Shown here in pieces: positions 44,106 to 52,347 of a DNA stretch of 64,000 bases; the stretch's first letter is position 1; every line of letters starts with the position of its first letter. The DNA is from Paenarthrobacter ilicis (lineage in GTDB: Bacteria; Actinomycetota; Actinomycetes; Actinomycetales; Micrococcaceae). The notes under the pieces are model-generated. The model worked only from the letters and a program-made list of their open reading frames with translations, had not been told where the DNA came from and did no database searches. The stretch spans positions 930,001 through 994,000 of the forward strand of contig NZ_JAFBCD010000001.1 of the NCBI RefSeq assembly GCF_016907545.1, read 5' to 3'. Made by a program: the position numbers and the translations under genes.

Positions 44106-46640
44106 ATGGATATGTTGTTTGACCCCTACGCAGACGGACCCTTCAAAGCAGGCACCAAAGCCGCAGTCAAGGCTGCCCCGGAGCTCGCGCAGCCGGGTGG
44201 GAAGCTCGCGCAGCCGGGTGGGGGAGGCTCTGCGGACCATCCCCACGGGCCTGCTTCCGGCGGTTGGGGGACACAGGGTGGGTCCGGCCTGCCCTCCGCC
44301 GGCGACCTGCTTCAGGGGCTGAACCCGCAGCAGGAAGAAGCAGTCAAGCACGCAGGAAGTCCGCTGTTGATCGTGGCCGGTGCCGGCTCCGGCAAAACGC
44401 GTGTCCTCAGTAACCGGATTGCGTACCTCATTGCCACCAAGCGCGCCCACCACGGCGAAATCCTGGCCATCACCTTCACCAACAAGGCCGCTGCGGAAAT
44501 GCGGGAGCGCATCGAGGCGTTGGTGGGCGGGCGCGCCAAAACCATGTGGATCTCCACCTTCCACTCCTCCTGCGTCCGGATACTCCGCCGGGAAGCCGCC
44601 AACGTGGGGTTGAACTCCAACTTTTCCATCTACGACTCCGCGGATTCGCTGCGCCTGATCACTTTGGTGGTCAAGAACCTGGACCTGGATCCCAAGAAGT
44701 TCCCGCCCAAGGCCATCCAGCACAAAATCTCGGCAGTCAAGAACGAGCTGATCGACGCCGACTCCTACGCGTCCTCCGCCAACTACAACGACCCCTTCGA
44801 CACCGCCGTGGCAGAAGTCTTCAAGGGCTACACCCAGCGCCTGCGGCAAGCCAACGCCATGGACTTTGACGATCTCATTGCAGAGACCGTCTACATGTTC
44901 CGCGCCTTCCCCGCGCTGGCGGAGTCGTACCGTCGCCGGTTCCGCCATGTCCTGGTGGACGAGTACCAGGACACCAACCACGCCCAATACGCCCTGGTAC
45001 GGGAAATCGTTGGCGTCGGCGCGAAGTCAGGGGTGGAGCCCAGCGAACTGACCGTTGTGGGCGACTCCGACCAATCCATCTACGCGTTCCGTGGCGCCGA
45101 TATCCGCAACATCGTGGAGTTCGAGGCCGATTACCCCGACGCGCGCACCATCAAGCTGGAGCAAAACTACCGCTCCACCCAAAACATCCTCAGCGCTGCC
45201 AACTCGGTGATCTCCCGCAATCCCAACCGCCAGGAAAAGCGGCTGTGGACGGCCGAGGGTGATGGCGAAAAAATTGTCGGCTATGTGGGGGAGAACGAGC
45301 ACGACGAAGCACAGTTCATTGCCAAGGAAATCGACAGGCTGCAGGACGAGGACAATTTGCGGCCCGGCGACGTCGCAATCTTCTACCGCACCAACGCCCA
45401 GTCACGTTCCATCGAGGACGTCCTGGTCCGGGTGGGCCTGCCGTACAAGGTAGTGGGCGGCACGCGCTTCTACGAGCGCAAGGAAATCAAGGACGCACTG
45501 GCCTACCTGCGGGTGCTTGTTAACCCTGACGACGACGTCAACCTCCGCCGCGTGCTCAACGAGCCAAAGCGGGGAATCGGTGACCGTGCAGAGGGCGCAG
45601 TAGCGGCCTTGGCCGAACGGGAGCGGACATCCTTCATGGCTGCCGCCCGCCGTGCGGACCAAGCTCCTGGCATGGCCACTCGATCCGTCAATGCCGTGCT
45701 GGGATTTGTGAAGCTCCTCGATGACCTTGCGGAGGTGGCCGCTGGCTCGGGAGCAGCGGCAGCCCTGGAAGCTGTCCTGGAACAAACCGGTTACCTGGCC
45801 GGCCTGCGGGCCAGCAACGATCCCCAGGATGAGTCCCGCGTGGAAAACCTTGCGGAACTGGTGGCCGTGGTCCGTGAGTACGAGCGCGACAATCCGGAGG
45901 GAACACTGGGCGAGTTCCTGGAGCAGGTCTCCCTGGTGGCCGACGCCGACCAGATCCCGGATGCCCCGGGCGCAGACATCGATGCCGCGGTGGCCGAAGC
46001 CAAACGCATGGGCGTGGTCACGCTGATGACCCTGCACACCGCCAAGGGGCTTGAATTCCCCGTGGTGTTCCTGACCGGCATGGAGCATGGGATCTTCCCG
46101 CACCAGCGCTCCGCCACGGATCCCAAGGAACTCGCGGAAGAACGCCGCTTGGCCTACGTGGGCCTCACCCGCGCCCGTAAACGGCTCTACGTGACGCGCT
46201 CCGAGGTGCGCAGCATGTGGGGCCAGAGCCAGTACAACCCGGCCAGCCAGTTCCTGGAGGAGATCCCCGCGGAATTGGTGGAGTGGAAGCGCGAGGGCAT
46301 GAGCCGCTCTGCCGCGGGCGGATGGGGCAGCGCTCCCATTGGGTCCAACCGCTACGGTGGTTCATTCTGGGGCGCCGGAACGTCCCGGGGTGTTGCCGCG
46401 AGCCCCACTGCCGGCTTCGACGCGGACGTGCCGGCCGCCGTCGCGCGCAACCGCGTCCAGCCCCAAAAAGAAGTCATTTCCGTGGTGGTGGGGGACAAGG
46501 TCAACCACACCAGCTTCGGCAATGGCGTGGTCCTTGGTGTCGAAGGCACGGGGGACAAGATGGTTGCCAAGGTGAAGTTCGACATCGGAGAGAAGCGGCT
46601 GCTGCTGCGATACGCACCGCTGACCAAGGTGGAGGCCTAG
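44106..46640 (+). CDS. pcrA: ATP-dependent DNA helicase PcrA/UvrD
   Basis: 844-aa SF1A helicase. N-terminal Q motif LNPQQEEAVKHAG, Walker A AGAGSGKTRVLSNRI, Walker B DEYQDTNHAQY, motif III GDSDQSIYAFRGA and motif VI LAYVGLTRARKRL are present, and the C-terminus is a Tudor-like domain (VVVGDKVNHTSFGNGVVLGVEG) that in this family contacts RNA polymerase. It should act in repair, replication restart and removal of RecA filaments. The first 70 residues are a variable Ala/Pro/Gly tail containing a short duplication. A -10-like TAGACT lies 10 nt before the ATG. Confidence 0.96.
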   Translation: MDMLFDPYADGPFKAGTKAAVKAAPELAQPGGKLAQPGGGGSADHPHGPASGGWGTQGGSGLPSAGDLLQGLNPQQEEAVKHAGSPLLIVAGAGSGKTRVLSNRIAYLIATKRAHHGEILAITFTNKAAAEMRERIEALVGGRAKTMWISTFHSSCVRILRREAANVGLNSNFSIYDSADSLRLITLVVKNLDLDPKKFPPKAIQHKISAVKNELIDADSYASSANYNDPFDTAVAEVFKGYTQRLRQANAMDFDDLIAETVYMFRAFPALAESYRRRFRHVLVDEYQDTNHAQYALVREIVGVGAKSGVEPSELTVVGDSDQSIYAFRGADIRNIVEFEADYPDARTIKLEQNYRSTQNILSAANSVISRNPNRQEKRLWTAEGDGEKIVGYVGENEHDEAQFIAKEIDRLQDEDNLRPGDVAIFYRTNAQSRSIEDVLVRVGLPYKVVGGTRFYERKEIKDALAYLRVLVNPDDDVNLRRVLNEPKRGIGDRAEGAVAALAERERTSFMAAARRADQAPGMATRSVNAVLGFVKLLDDLAEVAAGSGAAAALEAVLEQTGYLAGLRASNDPQDESRVENLAELVAVVREYERDNPEGTLGEFLEQVSLVADADQIPDAPGADIDAAVAEAKRMGVVTLMTLHTAKGLEFPVVFLTGMEHGIFPHQRSATDPKELAEERRLAYVGLTRARKRLYVTRSEVRSMWGQSQYNPASQFLEEIPAELVEWKREGMSRSAAGGWGSAPIGSNRYGGSFWGAGTSRGVAASPTAGFDADVPAAVARNRVQPQKEVISVVVGDKVNHTSFGNGVVLGVEGTGDKMVAKVKFDIGEKRLLLRYAPLTKVEA
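44182..44222 (+). repeat. 20-bp direct duplication in the pcrA 5' end
   Basis: Two identical 20-bp units at 44182-44201 and 44203-44222 (21-bp period, in frame) encode LAQPGGK and LAQPGGG in the disordered N-terminal tail. Confidence 0.9.
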
Positions 46641-46671
46641 CCCGCGTGATGCAGCGGGCATAATGGGTGCC

Positions 46672-47361
46672 ATGCGACGGACTGTATTGGGGATTCTTGC
46701 CGCCTTGCTGCTGCTGGTGGCATCGGGGTGCTCGTTCGCCACCAAGGATCCGGACTACGTGCCGCCGGCCCCGCTTCCGCCCCTGGAGCAACTGCAGCAG
46801 GTTCCCGTGACGGAGCAAACCACGCTCTCCGCAGGGGAAGGCGTCACGTCCTTTGTGACCCCGGACCGGAACATTGTGTGTGCCATGACGTCCTCGCGTG
46901 GCGGGCACCTGAACCTCCCGTACCAGGCCAACACATACTCGGATGCAGCCAACAACAAGTTCCCGGTGGTCCCGGTGGTGCAGTGCGAGTTGGCCCAGTA
47001 CGGCAAGCCCGACGCCGCGGACATCGCAGACAACTGCGCGGGCACCGGCCTGGGATACCTGGGCGGCACCGTGCTGTTGTCCCCGGACAAGGCTGTGTAC
47101 GGCTCATGTCGTTCCGGCGTAACACAAATGGAGTCCGAGTACGGGCCCAAGGGCAGCCGGACAGGACCCATTTCCAAGCTGCGGGAATTGGCTGAGGGGC
47201 AGAACATTGAACGGAACGGCTTGCGGTGTTCGGCCTACAACGGCGGCGTAGCCTGCGGAAATCTCTCCGGGGGAGTGGCATTCTTTGTCAGCAAGGATGG
47301 CTACCAGCTGATTTCCGACGGCGGCAAAACGGTCAGCGGGACCCTGAAACAAGCGTCCTGA
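46672..47361 (+). CDS. Putative lipoprotein of unknown function
   Basis: 229 aa. A signal peptide ends in the lipobox LLVASGC (C20). The mature domain is beta-rich and contains five Cys (AMTSS segment, QCELAQ, DNCAGTG, GSCRSG, RCSAYNGGVACGN) that could form disulfides outside the cell. No family is recognised. The ATG at 46672 is chosen because CATAAT seven nt upstream looks like the -10 box; an in-frame ATG at 46663 overlaps that box. Confidence 0.8.
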   Translation: MRRTVLGILAALLLLVASGCSFATKDPDYVPPAPLPPLEQLQQVPVTEQTTLSAGEGVTSFVTPDRNIVCAMTSSRGGHLNLPYQANTYSDAANNKFPVVPVVQCELAQYGKPDAADIADNCAGTGLGYLGGTVLLSPDKAVYGSCRSGVTQMESEYGPKGSRTGPISKLRELAEGQNIERNGLRCSAYNGGVACGNLSGGVAFFVSKDGYQLISDGGKTVSGTLKQAS

Positions 47362-47431
47362 CCACCTGGCGGGGACACGCCAAGGCGCGAAAAACCGCGA
47401 CATTCTGCGGGTTTTCTACATCCCATAGAAG

Positions 47432-47447
47432 TGTAAGGTTACTCACA
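47432..47447. promoter_or_regulatory. CRP/GlxR-like site upstream of sucCD
   Basis: TGTAA-N6-TCACA matches the CRP-family consensus TGTGA-N6-TCACA at 9 of 10 arm positions. It lies about 180 bp before the sucC start in a 263-bp gap with no gene, next to a possible -10 (TAGTGT, 47455-47460). Such sites respond to cAMP in related actinobacteria. Confidence 0.5.
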
Positions 47448-47624
47448 TAACCGGTAGTGTGTAGGTGGCGGGACTCCCTAAAGGGCTAAAGTTCCGAGAG
47501 GACCTTACGCAATGTGACCGACTGAAATCCGGTTGCGACTGCGTACTTTCCGCAGCTGGCTATCGCGGTCATCGCGGTTCCCGGCTGAACAGAAAACTAC
47601 TTCGACGTAGAAGGACACTAAACC

Positions 47625-48794
47625 GTGGACCTGTTTGAATATCAGGCGCGCGATATGTTCGAAGCGCACGGTGTACCCGTGCTCGCCGGCATCGTGGCGC
47701 ACACTCCTGAAGAAGCAAAGGCAGCTGCCGAGAAGATCGGCGGCGTAACTGTCGTCAAGGCACAGGTTAAGGTTGGTGGCCGCGGCAAGGCTGGCGGCGT
47801 GAAGGTTGCCAAGACTGCCGAAGAGGCGCTTGAGCACTCCACCAACATCCTGGGCATGGACATCAAGGGCCACACCGTCAACAAGGTGATGATCGCCCAG
47901 GGTGCTGACATCGCTGAAGAATTCTACTTCTCGGTCCTCCTGGACCGTGCCAACCGCAACTACCTGGCCATGTGCTCGGTGGAAGGCGGCATGGAGATCG
48001 AGCAGCTTGCTGTCGAGCGTCCCGAGGCCCTGGCCAAGATCGCCATCGACCCCGCTGTTGGCATCGACCAGGCAAAGGCTGACGAGATCGTCGCAGCTGC
48101 AGGTTTCGCTGAAGAACTGCGCGGCAAAGTGGCCGACGTCATTCTGAAGCTCTGGGACGTCTTCAAGAAAGAAGACGCCACCCTGGTTGAGGTCAACCCG
48201 CTGGTCCGCACCGGCGCCGGCGACATCGTTGCCCTGGACGGCAAGGTTTCCCTGGACGAGAACGCCGACTTCCGTCACGTGCACCACTCCTCGCTGGAGG
48301 ACAAGGACGCAGCTGACCCGCTGGAAGCCAAGGCAAAGGCCCAGGACCTCAACTACGTCAAGCTGGACGGCGAAGTAGGCATCATCGGCAACGGCGCCGG
48401 ACTCGTGATGTCCACCTTGGACGTTGTTGCTTACGCTGGCGAGAACCACGGCAACGTCAAGCCTGCCAACTTCCTGGACATCGGCGGTGGAGCTTCCGCA
48501 GAGGTCATGGCCAACGGCCTTGACGTCATCCTGGGCGACGACCAGGTCAAGAGCGTCTTCGTGAACGTCTTCGGTGGCATCACCGCTTGTGACGCCGTGG
48601 CCAAGGGCATCGTTGGTGCACTGGCCGAGCTCGGTTCCTCCGCGAACAAGCCGCTGGTAGTTCGCCTCGACGGCAACAACGTCGAGGAAGGCCGCCGCAT
48701 CCTGACCGAGGCCAACCACCCGCTGGTTACCCTGGCCGCCACCATGGACGAGGGCGCCGACAAGGCCGCCGAGCTCGCCAACGCAGCTAAGTAA
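47625..48794 (+). CDS. sucC: Succinyl-CoA synthetase beta subunit
   Basis: 389-aa ATP-grasp subunit that, with SucD, interconverts succinyl-CoA plus NDP/phosphate and succinate plus NTP and CoA in the TCA cycle. It begins [19 protein letters not shown] and contains the lysine-rich grasp segment [18 protein letters not shown] and [13 protein letters not shown]. The start is GTG with AAGGA nine nt upstream. sucD follows after 13 bp. Confidence 0.97.
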   Translation: MDLFEYQARDMFEAHGVPVLAGIVAHTPEEAKAAAEKIGGVTVVKAQVKVGGRGKAGGVKVAKTAEEALEHSTNILGMDIKGHTVNKVMIAQGADIAEEFYFSVLLDRANRNYLAMCSVEGGMEIEQLAVERPEALAKIAIDPAVGIDQAKADEIVAAAGFAEELRGKVADVILKLWDVFKKEDATLVEVNPLVRTGAGDIVALDGKVSLDENADFRHVHHSSLEDKDAADPLEAKAKAQDLNYVKLDGEVGIIGNGAGLVMSTLDVVAYAGENHGNVKPANFLDIGGGASAEVMANGLDVILGDDQVKSVFVNVFGGITACDAVAKGIVGALAELGSSANKPLVVRLDGNNVEEGRRILTEANHPLVTLAATMDEGADKAAELANAAK

Positions 48795-48807
48795 GGGACG
48801 CGACACT

Positions 48808-49710
48808 ATGTCTATCTACCTCAACAAGGACTCCAAGGTCATCGTTCAGGGCATCACCGGCGGCGAGGGCACCAAGCACACCGCACTGATGCTCAAGGCC
48901 GGCACCAACATTGTTGGTGGCGTGAACGCCCGTAAAGCCGGCACCAGCGTGAAGCACGGCGACAAGGAAATCACCGTCTTCGGCACCGTAAAGGAAGCCA
49001 TCGCCGAGACCGGCGCTGACGTATCCATCGTCTTCGTTCCGCCGGCATTCACCAAGGACGCCGTTGTGGAAGCCATCGAGGCCGGCATCGGCCTGGTAGT
49101 GGTCATCACCGAGGGTGTTCCGGTTCAGGACTCCGCCGAGTTCTGGGCTTTGGCCCAGTCCAAGGTTGACGCTGACGGCAAGCAGATCACCCGGATCATT
49201 GGACCGAACTGCCCCGGCATCATCACCCCGGGTGAAGCCCTGGTTGGCATCACCCCGGCGAACATCACGGGCAAGGGCCCCATCGGCCTGGTGTCCAAGT
49301 CCGGTACCTTGACCTACCAGATGATGTACGAACTCCGCGACCTCGGTTTCTCCACCGCGATCGGTATTGGTGGCGACCCCATCATCGGCACCACGCACAT
49401 CGACGCCCTGGCTGCCTTCGAAGCTGATCCCGAAACCAAGGCGATCGTGATGATCGGCGAAATCGGTGGCGACGCTGAAGAGCGCGCAGCCGACTTCATC
49501 AAGGCCAACGTCACCAAGCCGGTTGTTGGCTACGTTGCAGGCTTCACCGCTCCTGAGGGCAAGACCATGGGCCACGCAGGCGCCATCGTCTCCGGCTCTG
49601 CAGGAACGGCACAAGCCAAGAAGGAAGCTCTTGAAGCTGCAGGCGTGAAGGTCGGCAAGACGCCGTCCGAGACCGCAACGCTGCTGCGCGAAGTTTTCGC
49701 AGCACTCTAA
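48808..49710 (+). CDS. sucD: Succinyl-CoA synthetase alpha subunit
   Basis: 300-aa CoA-binding subunit. The Rossmann-type CoA domain ([14 protein letters not shown]) and the phospho-His loop [18 protein letters not shown] are present. Together with SucC it forms the tetrameric or dimeric enzyme. Cotranscribed with sucC; a strong terminator follows. Confidence 0.97.
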   Translation: MSIYLNKDSKVIVQGITGGEGTKHTALMLKAGTNIVGGVNARKAGTSVKHGDKEITVFGTVKEAIAETGADVSIVFVPPAFTKDAVVEAIEAGIGLVVVITEGVPVQDSAEFWALAQSKVDADGKQITRIIGPNCPGIITPGEALVGITPANITGKGPIGLVSKSGTLTYQMMYELRDLGFSTAIGIGGDPIIGTTHIDALAAFEADPETKAIVMIGEIGGDAEERAADFIKANVTKPVVGYVAGFTAPEGKTMGHAGAIVSGSAGTAQAKKEALEAAGVKVGKTPSETATLLREVFAAL

Positions 49711-49720
49711 GCTCCACGGA

Positions 49721-49757
49721 AAAACGCGGGGTCACTATGACGGTGACCCCGCGTTTT
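49721..49757. terminator. Bidirectional terminator between sucD and the sortase gene
   Basis: A perfect 15-bp inverted repeat (AAAACGCGGGGTCAC with its complement at 49743-49757), flanked by A and T runs on both sides, fits termination in both directions. Confidence 0.9.
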
Positions 49758-49765
49758 TGGTTTAA

Positions 49766-50650
49766 CTAGACTCTTCGTGGCGGGCGCCCCGAGAACCACA
49801 CGTATGTTCCGGCGGCGGCCAGCACCCCTCCGGCGGTGACCATCCACCAAGGGAACCCAGGGACGTCGGGGGAGCCGCCGGCGGCATCGACGTCGGACTG
49901 TGGCGTGGGCAGGACCCTCTCACCGGTCACCAGGATGCGGTGGCTGTTGATGCCCAACGGAGTGCAGGTGACCAGCGTCATGAGGTCCTTGCCCGGCTGG
50001 ATGAGCAGGCTCTCGGTATCCTCCGGCTCCACCACCAGGGTCTCCGTCACTTTGTAGGTGAGCGTCTCGCCAAAAACCTCAACGGTGAAGGTGTCGTCCG
50101 CTTTGACCTGGTCCAGGTTGGTGAAGAGCTCTGCCGTTGCCAGCCCCCGGTGCCCCGTGACCACGGAGTGGGTGGACTCTCCGCCGACGGGGAGCGCGGT
50201 GCCCTCCAAGTGCCCGATCCCGTGCTCCAGGACGGCGTTGCTGGTGCCGTGGTAGATCGGAAGGTCCACCTTGATGGAGGGAATTTTGATGCGGGCCATC
50301 AAGCCCTCGGTGTCGCCCCTGAGCATGGTGGAGTACTTCTGCTGGTCCTCCGGCTGGGGATCGTTGGCCAGGGGGAGCCTTTCGTTGGCAGCCACGGCGG
50401 CGCCACCTCCGCCCAAGCCTTGGTTGTAGTGACGCGCTTCGGCAATCCGTTGGCGGAGGGTCTCTGCGCCGAGGTCCTTGATGCCCTGGGTGAGCTTGTC
50501 GATTTCCTGGGACTGTTCCACGGAACTGAACCAGGCAGCGGCAGCCGGGTACAGCAGCAAGGCGCTTCCGGCGATGGTGGTCAGCGCGACAACCGCCGGC
50601 AGCACAGTGAGGCGCCATCGACGCCGGTGGGTCTTTACGGGGGTGCTCAT
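49766..50650 (-). CDS. srtC: Class C (pilin-polymerising) sortase
   Basis: 294 aa. An N-terminal TM helix (about 16-36) and a C-terminal one (about 266-286) flank the sortase domain, the usual class C topology. Catalytic residues are H167 (VVTGHRGL), C229 (TLVTCTPLG) and R238 (NSHRIL). A DP motif near residue 97 may be the lid. It should join pilins by isopeptide bonds between the sorting-signal Thr and the pilin-motif Lys. Last gene of the pilus operon. Confidence 0.94.
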   Translation of the reverse strand: MSTPVKTHRRRWRLTVLPAVVALTTIAGSALLLYPAAAAWFSSVEQSQEIDKLTQGIKDLGAETLRQRIAEARHYNQGLGGGGAAVAANERLPLANDPQPEDQQKYSTMLRGDTEGLMARIKIPSIKVDLPIYHGTSNAVLEHGIGHLEGTALPVGGESTHSVVTGHRGLATAELFTNLDQVKADDTFTVEVFGETLTYKVTETLVVEPEDTESLLIQPGKDLMTLVTCTPLGINSHRILVTGERVLPTPQSDVDAAGGSPDVPGFPWWMVTAGGVLAAAGTYVWFSGRPPRRV

Positions 50651-50753
50651 GAAGGCTGGTCTCGAAACGCTGGGCGGCGGGGAAGTATAAATCCGAAGAC
50701 AAGGGAAGGCGGGACGCCCGGGGACGTCCCGCCTTCCATCTCACACTATGGGG

Positions 50754-52274
50754 TTACGCTTTGGCGGGTGCCACTGCAGAGGGTGGAGCAGTGGCACGAC
50801 GGCGGCGCGTGGCCACAATGCCGGTGCCGAGGGCGATGGCCAGCAGGCCGATGCCGCCTACGGTGAACCAGAGAGCGCCGTCACCACCGGTCAGCGGCAG
50901 TGCGAACGCGGGAACCTGGTCGTGCCGGAATTCCACGTAGTTCTGTACAGGCGCCGTGGTGGAGCTGGGACCGGCGACAACCTGGGTCTGGACCTGGAAA
51001 GGCGTGGGCAGCTGGAAACCGGCTGGCGGTGTTATTTCACGGACCCAGTAGTTGCCGGGCGTGATGATCGGAATCGCTACCGTCCCGTTGGCACCGGTGG
51101 TCCAGTTCTGGATGCCGTTGATGAACACTGGGTTCTGGCCAAGGGTGGCATCGTTCTGGTTGAGGAACACCTGGTAGACGGCGTCGGCCAACGGGGTGCG
51201 CACGTTGTTTTCGCTCTGGTAGGCAAAGACGGTGAGCTGACCGATGGGGGTGCTGCCGGTCACGGTCTCGGTGCTGCCGTTCACCACAGCTGTTGCCGTG
51301 TTGGTGATTACGCCGTTAGCGGGAATCGTCACGGCGCGGCTGAGCACGGTCAGGGTCACGTCGCCACCAGGCAACGCGGCAAGACGGGTGAGGCCGGCCG
51401 GGGTGAAGGTGGCCGTGACATTACGTGTGGCCGTGTCGTAAGCCAGGTTGTAGTCCGTGCCGCTCACAAAGTTCTGGGTGATGTTGGCGGCGTTGGCAAC
51501 CCTCACGCTGGTGGGCGCAACACCGGTGGGTCCAGCGGCGAGGTACTCAAGTTCCACGGGCAGCGTGTCAGTGAGTGTGAAGTTGCTCAGGGTGTCGCCA
51601 GCGGCAAGGGTGGGGATATCCGAGTTGATGGCCCAGCGGATCAGGTCCGGGTTGCGGGCTTCCACCGAGTTGGCCGGCGCCGGAACGCGGGTCTTGGTCA
51701 AGTCCGTCACGGCGTTCTTCGGGTAGACGTGGACGTCATAGATCCACTGGTTCGCCGGGGCTCCGCTGGGGCCGGTGGGGAACGGCAGGGTCACCAGGAA
51801 CGGTGCGGACGGGTTGGTGGCACCCACGGGCAGGACAGTTTCCGTGACCAGGTAAAGGCCGATGGGGAGGCTGCTGGTGCCGTTGGTGAACGTGGCCACA
51901 CCGTTGGTGCCGGTGGTGGCGGTGTAGGTGTCGTTGACCGTGACGCGGCCCGCGGCGGTGGCGGGGGTGATGCCCGAGACCTGGTTCCACCCTTCAGGAG
52001 TGGTCAAGTCCACGCCCTGGACCAGTGCAGCGGTGAACGTGGCTCCCGAAAGCGGCGTGCCCGGCACGGTGACTTCCTGGCCGGTACCGATCTGCTGGCC
52101 ATTGTTGGGTCCCAGTGCGGACTTGTGGATGGTCAGGGTGCGGGGAATGGCGGGGTCGATGTTTCCCGGAAGGGTGACGGCAGTCGCTGGAGCGACGGCG
52201 ACGATGGCCGCCGCCGTGCTCAGCGCCAGGACGCCGAGAGCGGCTGATAACCGCCTGAGGATAGGGCTGGACAT
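50754..52274 (-). CDS. LPXTG backbone (major) pilin, SpaH/EbpB type
   Basis: 506 aa. A signal peptide (about 1-32) precedes an Ig-like multi-domain backbone. The pilin motif WIYDVHVYPKN carries the linking K186, the E-box reads YWVREITPPAGF, and the C-terminus has LPLTGG, a hydrophobic helix and a positive tail RRRR. These are the features a class C sortase needs for polymerisation. The ATG at 52274 has GGAGAAA eight nt upstream; the open frame to 52712 overlaps the adhesin and is rejected. Confidence 0.95.
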   Translation of the reverse strand: MSSPILRRLSAALGVLALSTAAAIVAVAPATAVTLPGNIDPAIPRTLTIHKSALGPNNGQQIGTGQEVTVPGTPLSGATFTAALVQGVDLTTPEGWNQVSGITPATAAGRVTVNDTYTATTGTNGVATFTNGTSSLPIGLYLVTETVLPVGATNPSAPFLVTLPFPTGPSGAPANQWIYDVHVYPKNAVTDLTKTRVPAPANSVEARNPDLIRWAINSDIPTLAAGDTLSNFTLTDTLPVELEYLAAGPTGVAPTSVRVANAANITQNFVSGTDYNLAYDTATRNVTATFTPAGLTRLAALPGGDVTLTVLSRAVTIPANGVITNTATAVVNGSTETVTGSTPIGQLTVFAYQSENNVRTPLADAVYQVFLNQNDATLGQNPVFINGIQNWTTGANGTVAIPIITPGNYWVREITPPAGFQLPTPFQVQTQVVAGPSSTTAPVQNYVEFRHDQVPAFALPLTGGDGALWFTVGGIGLLAIALGTGIVATRRRRATAPPSAVAPAKA

Positions 52275-52347
52275 TGTGGTTTCTCCTATGGGTGAGTCGA
52301 GAGATGAAGAAGTTGAGCTGGCATTCAGGGCAGTGGGGGAGCGTGTA

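Noticed and set aside
50748..52247. Plus-strand Gly/Val/Arg-rich frame over the pilin gene
   Set aside because: Antisense to a pilin with all sortase motifs.
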